Notes under the pieces: model-generated
What the model saw: the letters and a program-made list of their open reading frames with translations, nothing else
What the model was told of the DNA's origin: nothing
The model's database searches: none
Assembly: GCA_964655005.1 (NCBI GenBank)
Contig: CAZZKE010000001.1
Coordinates: forward strand, 1 to 64,000
Reading direction: 5' to 3'
Source of the DNA: CAZZKE01 sp964655005
GTDB lineage: Bacteria; Pseudomonadota; Alphaproteobacteria; Rhodospirillales; JABHCV01
DNA length: 64,000 nt
Shown here: piece by piece, positions 17,803 through 25,085 of the stretch
How positions within the stretch are numbered: position 1 is the first letter of the stretch
Layout: each line of letters opens with the position of its first letter
Position numbers and translations under genes: made by a program

Positions 17803-18843
17803 TCAATCGCCCCGTTTCGGTTTGTGGGCGACGGCCAGCAGCATGACTTCGTTGGCGAACCGGATAAATTTGTTCAATCCTTCCGGCCACGGCGCCGGTC
17901 CATAGGGCCGATACGGTATGGGCAGCATCCGCAGCAGATCAAGCAGTGGTTTCAGCGCCGGATAGCGCCAGACCGCCGGAAGCTGGATAAAGTGCCGGAC
18001 CTGGATATCGCCGAAACCGGCCAGGGCCATGGCGTCATTCAGCGATGTTGCGATAAACGGCGTGACGTGGGTATGGTCGCCGTAAAACGGGCCCCAGTAG
18101 GTATGTCGCCAACTGGGCGTCATGACAATCGCCGTGCCGCCGGGGCGCAGGGCATCGAAAGCCTTTTTTAGCAGTTGGCCGGGGGTCCTGGAATGTTCGA
18201 TCACCGATTTCGAAAAAACGACATCGAAGCTTTCGGGCGGGTAAGGCAGGGGGGCATGATTAAGGTCGGCGGTGCGAACCTGATGATCCGGCGAATAACC
18301 GGGTGCGCCGGGGGAAATATCGACGCCGGCGACCCGGAACCCGAGACCGGAAAAAGCGTCCAGAAAATCACCGCGACCGCAGCCCAGGTCAAGCAGTGAT
18401 CCGTCCGGCGGCAGGAATGTTTTCGCCAGCCATGCCGCCAACTGGCCGGGGTAGGGGCCACGGGCGGCGCGTCTTTCGCTGTAGGTCAAATCCAGATAGG
18501 ACCGTTCCGTCATCACCGACGGCGCTTCATGACCGCCGCCGTCCTGTTCCCAGTCCCAGGCCGCGGAATTAAATGCCCTGTTATCGACATAGATATCCGC
18601 CGCCGGTTTACCCATGAAAAGTTGGTGATAGTGGATGCCCCACGCCGCCATCTGATCTTCGGTGGCCTTGCGCCAGTCGATATCGGTGCTTGAACTGCGG
18701 GTCGTGTATAGCAGTATCCGATGGCCGGCCGCGTACAGACGGTTAACCCGGGCGATGCGCTCGATGAACGGTTTGGCCTGATCGTATGCGCCTTCGGTAT
18801 TGGTGCAGAGCGTACCGTCAATATCGAAGCAATAGACTTTCAT
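17803..18843 (-). CDS. HAD-like phosphatase / SAM methyltransferase fusion
   Basis: A 346-residue two-domain protein. Residues 1-105 are a small HAD domain of the capsule-biosynthesis phosphatase type (FDIDGTLCTN at 5-14, YTTRSS near 46, YVDNRAF near 85). Residues about 115-330 are a class I methyltransferase, with LLDLGCGRGDFLDAF binding S-adenosylmethionine and DVVFSKSVIEH as motif IV. The domains are joined in one frame without a gap. It lies between neuB and the cytidylyltransferase. It may remove phosphate from the NeuB product and methylate the sugar (inference). The HAD domain is short and lacks an obvious cap. Confidence 0.82.
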   Translation of the reverse strand: MKVYCFDIDGTLCTNTEGAYDQAKPFIERIARVNRLYAAGHRILLYTTRSSSTDIDWRKATEDQMAAWGIHYHQLFMGKPAADIYVDNRAFNSAAWDWEQDGGGHEAPSVMTERSYLDLTYSERRAARGPYPGQLAAWLAKTFLPPDGSLLDLGCGRGDFLDAFSGLGFRVAGVDISPGAPGYSPDHQVRTADLNHAPLPYPPESFDVVFSKSVIEHSRTPGQLLKKAFDALRPGGTAIVMTPSWRHTYWGPFYGDHTHVTPFIATSLNDAMALAGFGDIQVRHFIQLPAVWRYPALKPLLDLLRMLPIPYRPYGPAPWPEGLNKFIRFANEVMLLAVAHKPKRGD

Positions 18844-18852
18844 GGTTATGTA

Positions 18853-19725
18853 CTACAGCCAGTATCGGAGTTTTCCGGCGATTTCTTTTTCCTTGTCGGT
18901 GATACGCTTTTTGCCGTCACCCAGGACGATCGGAATCTTGCGGATTTGCGAAACCATTAATTCCAGCCCGGCCCCTTCCAGCGACGCCGATTGATCCGAC
19001 CCATACATCGAACGGTCGAGTGTGATGTGGCGTTCAATGGCCGTGGCTCCAAGTGCTGCGGCGATTACCGAAGGGGAAACGGATGGCTCGTGACCGCTGT
19101 AGCCGACCGGGCATTGGTATCGGTTGCGCAAGTCATGCAGGCCAAGAAGATTCAGGCCGCTTTCCGGCGCCGGGTATTCCGACACCGTATGCATCAGGGT
19201 GAACGGGCAGTCGCGTTCCCTGAATATTTCGACGGCGCGGTCGCATTCTTCATAGGTGCACATGCCCAGGGAAATAAAAGTATGCTTGCCTTCTTCGGCG
19301 ACGGCTTCGAGAAGATCGCCATGGACGGCCATGGCCGAGGCTATCTTGTTGTATTTGCAGTCGTAGGAATGCAGGAATTGCTGGCTTGGCAGGTCCCAGG
19401 CGGAAGCAAACCAGTCGATCCCGACCCGCTTGCAGTAGCGGTCTATTTCATCGAATTCGTCCTTGCCGAATTCCAGCCCTTCCTTTTGCTGGCGCTGGGT
19501 GGTTCCCCAGGGGCTTTCGCGGGGCTGCGCCAGCATTTCCGGGGTATAGACGATATCGATGGTACGTTTTTGGAATTTCACGGCATCGCAGCCGGCGTGT
19601 TTGGCCATATCGATCAGCCGCCGGGTTATTTCCATGTCGCCGTTATGGTTGATGCCTATTTCACCGATAATGAATACTTCATGGGGAATATCGGCGGCGC
19701 GGAAATGGGAAAGGTCGCTATTCAT
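18853..19725 (-). CDS. NeuB-family sugar acid synthase lacking the SAF domain
   Basis: A 290-residue N-acetylneuraminate/pseudaminate synthase family protein, which condenses phosphoenolpyruvate with a sugar aldehyde. EIGINHNGD (22-30), AVKFQKR (48-54), GYSGHE and ATAIERHITLDR are the conserved barrel motifs. NeuB, PseI and LegI are normally about 340-350 residues with a C-terminal antifreeze-like SAF domain that closes the active site of the partner subunit. Here the protein ends just after the barrel (KLRYWL). It heads the minus-strand operon; the 190-base region upstream of the ATG probably holds its promoter. Confidence 0.87.
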   Translation of the reverse strand: MNSDLSHFRAADIPHEVFIIGEIGINHNGDMEITRRLIDMAKHAGCDAVKFQKRTIDIVYTPEMLAQPRESPWGTTQRQQKEGLEFGKDEFDEIDRYCKRVGIDWFASAWDLPSQQFLHSYDCKYNKIASAMAVHGDLLEAVAEEGKHTFISLGMCTYEECDRAVEIFRERDCPFTLMHTVSEYPAPESGLNLLGLHDLRNRYQCPVGYSGHEPSVSPSVIAAALGATAIERHITLDRSMYGSDQSASLEGAGLELMVSQIRKIPIVLGDGKKRITDKEKEIAGKLRYWL

Positions 19726-19917
19726 TTATCGCCTAATCGCCTTTCATATTTTCGATCTTTGTGGGCCATTAACTAATGCAAATCGAAATAAGACCCTAGA
19801 CGGGATTCAATTAACCATTCGTGAAAGAAAAGCAGAGCCGATCAATCGGGCCAGAAGGCGCCGGGCCTCTTTTTTAAACGAGAGGAATGTCTCTATATGT
19901 CGGAATGCCGGTCCGTA

Positions 19918-20172
19918 TCAGACACTGACATTGACCAGTCGCCCGGTTGTCTGTTGGCTGGCTTGCGTATTCGGCGCGTCTGTCGGGGTAACAGTCGATT
20001 TATCAGCAGAGTTTTCGGGCTTCACCGGTCTCGGTTCCTGCACTTTGTCCTTCTTCTGCACAGGCTCGCTTATCAACTCTCTGTTTTCATGATTTTTTGT
20101 CACAGCAGCACGCACCAACATCGATGTGACGTTGACGACGCTACTTGACTGGTTTCCCTTGATGTCCATCAT
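19918..20172 (-). CDS. Hypothetical small polar protein
   Basis: An 84-residue frame starting MMDIKGNQSSSVVNVTSML. After about residue 30 it is rich in K, P, E, T and Q and probably disordered, ending GRLVNVSV. No family was recognised. It sits alone in the 813-base gap between neuB and the acyl-CoA synthetase, on the same strand as neuB and 192 bases upstream. No good ribosome binding site is visible, which lowers confidence. Its flanks hold no other gene; a dispersed repeat lies at 20382-20408. Confidence 0.42.
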   Translation of the reverse strand: MMDIKGNQSSSVVNVTSMLVRAAVTKNHENRELISEPVQKKDKVQEPRPVKPENSADKSTVTPTDAPNTQASQQTTGRLVNVSV

Positions 20173-20381
20173 TCTGATGTACCAACATTTCTATTCTAAA
20201 AAGCGAAACTAAAATCACCTCACACGGAATATAGCAAAAATCAAAGATTATTGCAACAATTTATTGCACTTTCGGCGAATTTTTTTGGGGGGACAAAAAC
20301 CCGGTAAGCCGCTCCACCAGTGTCTCACGGCGTTATACACCGCCCTCCGGATTCTTTCAAATCTTGCAGACGTTATGGCCA

Positions 20382-20408
20382 TGGGTCTTTATCAGTGCTC
20401 CTTGGCAT
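20382..20408 (+). repeat. Dispersed intergenic repeat, copy A
   Basis: The sequence reads TGGGTCTTTATCAGTG followed by CTCCTTGGCAT. It matches the copy at 52981-53008 (opposite strand) with about two differences, and most of the copy at 37285-37310. It lies in the non-coding gap before the acyl-CoA synthetase gene. Its function is unknown. Confidence 0.7.
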
Positions 20409-20538
20409 AAGCATAAAATGGCCCGGTTCCGTCATTATTTTTCGATGTCGATAAATCCTGCCGTTGCCGCCGGTCGGGGTTTCGACTAAGGATAAATGGT
20501 AAATTTTCCGGGATCGGCCAACAGGAATCTGAGGCGAC

Positions 20539-22176
20539 ATGACGGACAGCATCTACGACAGCCATCTCGACCGCAACCCGGCCAACTACGCCGCCTTAAG
20601 TCCGCTCAGCCTGCTTGCCCGGGCGGCCGACGTTTATCCCGACCGGCCATCGGTTATCCATGGCCGCAAACGCTTTAGCTGGGCAGAAACCGCCGCGCGC
20701 AGTCGCCGTCTGGCCTCGGCGCTGGTGGCCCGCGGTGTCGGAAAGAACGATACGGTCGCCATCATGGGCGCCAACACGCCGGAAATGTACGAAGCCGCCT
20801 TCGGCGTGCCGATGGCCGGGGCCGTGCTGAACACCCTGAACGTGCGGCTCGACGCCGCCACCATTGCCCATTGTCTGGATCATGGCGAGGCTTCGGTGCT
20901 GCTTAGCGACAGCGAGTTTTCCGCCACCGTCAAGGAGGCGCTGGCGCTGCTGGGCCGCGACATTCTGGTTATCGACATCATCGACAGCGAAGCCGGCGTT
21001 GTCGGCGGCGAGTTGGGCGAGACCGATTATGAAAGCTTCATCGGCGGCGGTGATCCTGATTTCCAGTGGAGCCTGCCGCAAGACGAATGGGACGCCATTT
21101 CGCTTAACTATACTTCGGGCACCACGGGCAATCCCAAGGGTGTGGTTTACCATCACCGGGGGGCCTATCTGAACGCGCTGTCGAACATCATCGGCTGGAA
21201 TTTGGGACCGCACCCGGTTTATCTGTGGACACTGCCCATGTTCCATTGCAACGGCTGGTGTTTCCCGTGGACCCTGGCGGCGGTTGCCGGGGTCAGCGTT
21301 TGTTTGCGCAAGGTCGAGGCCGGCGCAATTTTCGACGCCATAGCCGATCACAAGGTCAGCCATTTCTGCGGCGCCCCGATTGTCCTGAACATGGTTGCCG
21401 ACGCCGGAGACGAAGACCGCCGCGATTTCGACCACCAGGTCAAGGTAATGACCGCCGCCGCGCCGCCGCCGGCCGCCACCCTGCAACGGATGGCCGAGGC
21501 CGGGTTCGATGTGACCCATGTATACGGCCTGACCGAGACCTATGGACCCGCCGTAATTTGCGCCTGGCAACCGGAATGGGACACCCTGGAGACCGCCGAA
21601 CAGACCCGTCTGAAGGGTCGTCAGGGGGTGCGATACCATGTCCTGGAAGGGCTCGACGTGATGGACCCGGAAACCATGACCCCGGTTCCGCGCGACGGCA
21701 AAGCCATGGGCGAGATCATGTTTCGCGGCAATATCGTGATGAAGGGCTACCTGAAGAATCCGGCGGCCAGCGCCGAGGCCTTCGCCGGCGGCTGGTTTCA
21801 TTCCGGTGATCTGGCGGTCATGCAGCCCGACGGCTACATAAAAATCCAGGACCGGTCGAAGGATGTCATTATTTCGGGCGGCGAGAACATTTCATCAATC
21901 GAAATCGAAAATGTCCTGTGCGATCATGCCGCCGTGCTGGCCGCCGCCGTGGTCGCCCGGGCAGACCAGAAATGGGGCGAGACCCCGTGCGCCTTCGTCG
22001 AATTGAAGGCGGGTTCTGAAAAGGTAGACGAACGGCAGATAATCGACTTCTGCCGCACCAGAATGGCCCGGTTCAAGTGCCCGAAAACGGTGATTTTCGG
22101 TGACCTGCCGAAGACTTCGACCGGCAAGGTCCAGAAATTTTTGCTGCGTGACCGGGCCAAAGCGCTCAAAAACTGA
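20539..22176 (+). CDS. Acyl-CoA synthetase (AMP-forming)
   Basis: A 545-residue ANL-superfamily ligase that activates a carboxylic acid as acyl-AMP and then acyl-CoA. The P-loop YTSGTTGNPKG is at 191-201, VYGLTETYGP follows near 330, SGDLAVMQPDGYI carries the conserved Asp, and the catalytic Lys lies in KTSTGKVQKF near the end. It resembles medium-chain and DmdB-like ligases, but the acid substrate cannot be read from the sequence. GAGGCG precedes the ATG. A hairpin at 22173-22206 overlaps the stop codon. It stands alone on the plus strand, convergent with a DUF465 gene. Confidence 0.9.
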   Translation: MTDSIYDSHLDRNPANYAALSPLSLLARAADVYPDRPSVIHGRKRFSWAETAARSRRLASALVARGVGKNDTVAIMGANTPEMYEAAFGVPMAGAVLNTLNVRLDAATIAHCLDHGEASVLLSDSEFSATVKEALALLGRDILVIDIIDSEAGVVGGELGETDYESFIGGGDPDFQWSLPQDEWDAISLNYTSGTTGNPKGVVYHHRGAYLNALSNIIGWNLGPHPVYLWTLPMFHCNGWCFPWTLAAVAGVSVCLRKVEAGAIFDAIADHKVSHFCGAPIVLNMVADAGDEDRRDFDHQVKVMTAAAPPPAATLQRMAEAGFDVTHVYGLTETYGPAVICAWQPEWDTLETAEQTRLKGRQGVRYHVLEGLDVMDPETMTPVPRDGKAMGEIMFRGNIVMKGYLKNPAASAEAFAGGWFHSGDLAVMQPDGYIKIQDRSKDVIISGGENISSIEIENVLCDHAAVLAAAVVARADQKWGETPCAFVELKAGSEKVDERQIIDFCRTRMARFKCPKTVIFGDLPKTSTGKVQKFLLRDRAKALKN

Positions 22177-22206
22177 CACCCGACCGCCGTGGAGGCCGGG
22201 TGTCAG
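22173..22206 (+). other. Stop-overlapping hairpin after the acyl-CoA synthetase
   Basis: Ten-base perfect arms (22173-22182 and 22197-22206, CTGACACCCG with CGGGTGTCAG) include the TGA stop codon. Three further GC pairs can form inside. No T-tract follows on the plus strand, so it is not a standard terminator, but it may stabilise or pause the 3' end. Confidence 0.6.
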
Positions 22207-22210
22207 GCAT

Positions 22211-22233
22211 AAAAAAACAGGCCCTCGGCCTGT
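22211..22233 (-). terminator. Rho-independent terminator of the minus-strand DUF465 gene
   Basis: Read on the minus strand, a 7-bp stem (ACAGGCC with GGCCTGT, 3-base loop, 22217-22233) starts just after the DUF465 stop and is followed by seven T. This is a textbook intrinsic terminator. Confidence 0.85.
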
Positions 22234-22235
22234 GT

Positions 22236-22403
22236 CTAACTGGTCTCCAGCGCGCTCAGCTCATCCTTGATATGAAGCTTCATTTTTTTCAGTTCATGGA
22301 GATGAAGATCGTCGGGATGCGGTCTGCTTTCTTCAAATTCGATTTTGGTATCAAGGGTTTGGTGTCGGGTTTTCAGGGATTCTTTCTTCACATCTAGATT
22401 CAT
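22236..22403 (-). CDS. DUF465 (YdcH-like) small protein
   Basis: A 55-residue protein (start MNLDVKKESLKTRHQTLDTK, then LHELKKMKLHIKDEL) matching the DUF465/YdcH family of short helical proteins. It ends LSALETS. An AGGGAGA ribosome site lies seven bases before the ATG, and a terminator follows the stop, so it is a complete single-gene unit. A second DUF465 gene lies 190 bases away in the opposite orientation. The function of this family is unknown. Confidence 0.82.
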   Translation of the reverse strand: MNLDVKKESLKTRHQTLDTKIEFEESRPHPDDLHLHELKKMKLHIKDELSALETS

Positions 22404-22592
22404 AGTGGTTATCTCCCTTTTGCCGGGTTGTCCAAGGCCCCGATTATAGCTTGGCGGGTCGAAAAAATCCAGTCCGCCGTCATTAAACTGTCATTTTTCG
22501 AACAATCCCGGTCGGGATTGTTCGGCAATAATCTGATACAATAACGCAGACCCACTGGTATATTGCGCTAAAGACGATACGATGATTGATTG

Positions 22593-22793
22593 ATGGACGA
22601 TAGCAAGCAGCAACACAGCAAACTGGCCGAACTGAAGTCGGAACATCGTGATCTCGACGATGTGATTACGCGCCTGATGGAAGACGCCGCCTTTAACCAG
22701 ATTCAAGTGCAGCGGCTGAAAAAGCGCAAGCTGTTCCTGAAAGACCAGATCATCAGCCTGGAAAACGATATCCTGCCCAATATTATAGCCTAG
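22593..22793 (+). CDS. DUF465 (YdcH-like) small protein, divergent paralogue
   Basis: A 66-residue helical protein (start MDDSKQQHSKLAELKSEHRD, then QVQRLKKRKLFLKDQIISLE) with the family pattern of H.DLD..I followed by a basic coiled-coil helix. It begins at the ATG 22593 rather than the TTG one codon before. It is divergent from the other DUF465 gene, and its 3' end overlaps the GGDEF gene by 11 bases tail to tail. Function unknown. Confidence 0.78.
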   Translation: MDDSKQQHSKLAELKSEHRDLDDVITRLMEDAAFNQIQVQRLKKRKLFLKDQIISLENDILPNIIA

Positions 22794-23499
22794 CCAGGAG
22801 ATCACGGTCGGCGGATTGCAAGACCGTTTCGGCGGTGTCTCCGGAAATGAATGTATGCAGGCCGAAGTTCACCCGAACCCCGGCAAAAGCAGTTTTCGCC
22901 GTGCGCAGGGCCTGGGCCAGGCTAACCGCCTTGTCGGCGGCGCTTTCATCATCGGCGACGGTCAGGATCACACCGAAATCGCCACCGCCCAGGCCGCCCA
23001 CCACGTCGCTATCGCGGACTTCGGCCAGCAGTGTTTCGGCCAGCCCGACCAGCATCGCCTCGGCGGCGACCCGACCGTGTTCCAGGTAAATGTCTTCGAT
23101 GCCGTCCAAATGGAAGCAAACAAACGAATTGGTTACCCCGGCGCGGGACGCCAGCGCCAGCGAACGCGATAACTGGCGGTGCAGCCCCCGGCGGTTCAGC
23201 AGCGGCAGCACCGGGTGCCGGTCGGCCAGTTCTTCGAGATACAGGATATGGGCGCGGGCGTTTTCCAACTCGGTGCGCACCTTGTCGAATTCGGCCATGA
23301 TGGCGTTCAGGGTTTTCTGGACTTTCGGCGTCGCCTCGGCCAGCGGAATGCCCATGATCTCGGTAACGTCCGCGATTTCGTGGCTATCGACCGGCTCCGG
23401 CGGCTTGGCTTTTTCTTCGTTGCGTCGTTTTCGCTGCTGCCCATGCCGGTCGGTGGGCAAAATCGCCCCGATCGCCGCTGGTTGGGGAATGTCCGCCAT
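22783..23499 (-). CDS. Degenerate GGDEF-domain protein
   Basis: A 238-residue protein with a basic, charged N-terminus (RKRRNEEK), a helical linker near 70-95, then a GGDEF-type domain (LPLLNRRGLHRQLSR, VCFHLDGIEDIYLEHG). The signature loop reads GGLGGGDFGVIL, so the GGDEF motif has become GGGDF. The metal and GTP contacts are probably impaired, and a regulatory or binding role is more likely than cyclic di-GMP synthesis. AGGAAGG precedes the ATG at 23499. It is divergent from purE. Confidence 0.8.
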   Translation of the reverse strand: MADIPQPAAIGAILPTDRHGQQRKRRNEEKAKPPEPVDSHEIADVTEIMGIPLAEATPKVQKTLNAIMAEFDKVRTELENARAHILYLEELADRHPVLPLLNRRGLHRQLSRSLALASRAGVTNSFVCFHLDGIEDIYLEHGRVAAEAMLVGLAETLLAEVRDSDVVGGLGGGDFGVILTVADDESAADKAVSLAQALRTAKTAFAGVRVNFGLHTFISGDTAETVLQSADRDLLARL

Positions 23500-23621
23500 G
23501 ACGACACCTTCCTGCATAACCGGAAAGTAAGGCTAACATTCACCGGGGGCGCTTGCAAGGCGGGCCGTTGGCCCTATAATGCGCCGCTTTCCGGCAGCCT
23601 AACCAGACAGGAAAGCATTTA

Positions 23622-24113
23622 ATGATAAACCCGGACCCCGTCGTCGGCATCATCATGGGCAGTCAATCCGACTGGCCGGTCATGGGCCGCGCCGTCGAGC
23701 GCCTGGATGCGCTGGGTATCGCCAACGAAGCCCTTATCATTTCTGCTCATCGCACCCCGGAACGGCTGGAGCGGTACTGCCGTTCGGCCCGTGATCGCGG
23801 CATCAAGGTAATTATCGCCGGCGCCGGCATGGCCGCCGCCCTGCCCGGGTCGGTCGCCGCGCTTTGCCCGCTGCCGGTTCTGGGGGTGCCCATGGAAGGC
23901 CGGATGATGGGTGGCCTCGACGCCATGCTGGCGATGACCCAGATGCCGTCCGGGGTTCCCGTCGGCACCCTTGGTCTGGGTAAGGCCGGGGCCGTAAACG
24001 CCGCCCTGTTGGCCGCCTCGATCATCGCCTTGTCGGATGAAAAAGTCGCCAGGGCCTACGACGGCTTCCGCACCGCCCAGACCGCCGCCGTGCCGGAATA
24101 TCCAGAAGACTGA
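23622..24113 (+). CDS. purE: N5-carboxyaminoimidazole ribonucleotide mutase PurE
   Basis: A 163-residue class I PurE, which converts N5-CAIR to CAIR in purine synthesis. The active-site signatures GSQSDWPVM and SAHRTPERL are intact, as are GAGMAAALPG and GVPMEGR. AGGAAAG lies upstream of the ATG. PurK, which usually follows purE, is not in the window: the next gene converges with no intervening base. PurK must then be encoded elsewhere or be absent. Confidence 0.96.
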   Translation: MINPDPVVGIIMGSQSDWPVMGRAVERLDALGIANEALIISAHRTPERLERYCRSARDRGIKVIIAGAGMAAALPGSVAALCPLPVLGVPMEGRMMGGLDAMLAMTQMPSGVPVGTLGLGKAGAVNAALLAASIIALSDEKVARAYDGFRTAQTAAVPEYPED

Positions 24114-25085
24114 TTACTTCGGCGGGTGCAGCAATCCCAGATGGTCGATCAGGCCGACCATGCGGGCCAGGGTTTCCTCGCGATACCCGGCCACGTCCAT
24201 GTCGTCGAAATTGTAGAATCCCTGGCCGGCGCCCATGCCAATTTTGCCATCGGCCATATTTTTAGCGACGATATCGGTCGCCGCGTAGCGGTCCGACTGT
24301 AGGGCATCCGACAGGTATTTCGAGGCGTAATAAAGGATGTCGCCGCCACCCCAATCGATGAATTCCAGCATCCCCATGCTGGCATAGCGAATGCCGAAAC
24401 CGACCCGCACCGCCTTGTCGATATCCTCGGCGCTGGCGACTCCTTCTTCGACCATGCGGGCCGCTTCATTCATGGCCACGGTTTGCAAACGCGGGATGAT
24501 AAATCCGGGTGAGGCCTGGCAACGGACCGGCACCTTGCCGACGGATTCCAGAAACTCGATGAAGGCCCCGGTTACGGCCTCGTCGGTGGCCGCGCCGGGG
24601 CTGACTTCGACCAGCGGAACCAGATAAGCCGGGTTGAGCCAGTGGGCGTTGAGAAATCGCTCCGGGTTATTCATGAACCGGGCCAGACTGTCGACTTTTA
24701 TGGTCGATGTGGTCGAGGCGACAATGGCCCCGGCGGAAACATGGGCGCTGACGGTTTCGAGGGCCTGGCCCTTGGCCTCGATGATCTCCGGCACGGCTTC
24801 GAAGATAAAATCGGCACGGCCCAGAATCTTGGCCGCGTCCGGCCTGCCGGCGCCGGTAATTCGATCCGTTATGGCCGCGATCCGATCTTCTTCCATAACA
24901 TTTTGCCGGGCCAGAAATTGCAGATTGCCACGGATTTCCGAAAAGGCCTGTTCGAACAGGGAATGCCGGTCATCGTCGGAACGCTCTTTCAGGTCTAGCA
25001 TGGTGACCGGATGGCCGGCGTAGGCGAAAACCTGGGCGATGCCGCGCCCCATCCGCCCGGCGCCGACGGTGACGATATTTTTCAT
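24114..25085 (-). CDS. 3-hydroxyacyl-CoA dehydrogenase family protein
   Basis: A 323-residue NAD-dependent dehydrogenase. The N-terminal GAGRMGRGIAQVFA (8-21) binds NAD, ASTTSTI and NAHWLNPAYLVPLVEV follow, and a C-terminal helical domain starts at about 190. The usual HFxNP motif appears as HWLNP. Such proteins oxidise L-3-hydroxyacyl-CoAs or related hydroxy acids such as L-gulonate or L-carnitine. Its ATG overlaps the stop of the octopine-dehydrogenase-like gene (ATGA), so the two form an operon. Substrate unassigned. Confidence 0.85.
   Translation of the reverse strand: MKNIVTVGAGRMGRGIAQVFAYAGHPVTMLDLKERSDDDRHSLFEQAFSEIRGNLQFLARQNVMEEDRIAAITDRITGAGRPDAAKILGRADFIFEAVPEIIEAKGQALETVSAHVSAGAIVASTTSTIKVDSLARFMNNPERFLNAHWLNPAYLVPLVEVSPGAATDEAVTGAFIEFLESVGKVPVRCQASPGFIIPRLQTVAMNEAARMVEEGVASAEDIDKAVRVGFGIRYASMGMLEFIDWGGGDILYYASKYLSDALQSDRYAATDIVAKNMADGKIGMGAGQGFYNFDDMDVAGYREETLARMVGLIDHLGLLHPPK

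Noticed and set aside
22200..22397. 65-codon plus-strand ORF after the acyl-CoA synthetase
   Set aside because: The minus strand encodes a DUF465 protein with its own ribosome site and terminator over the same interval.
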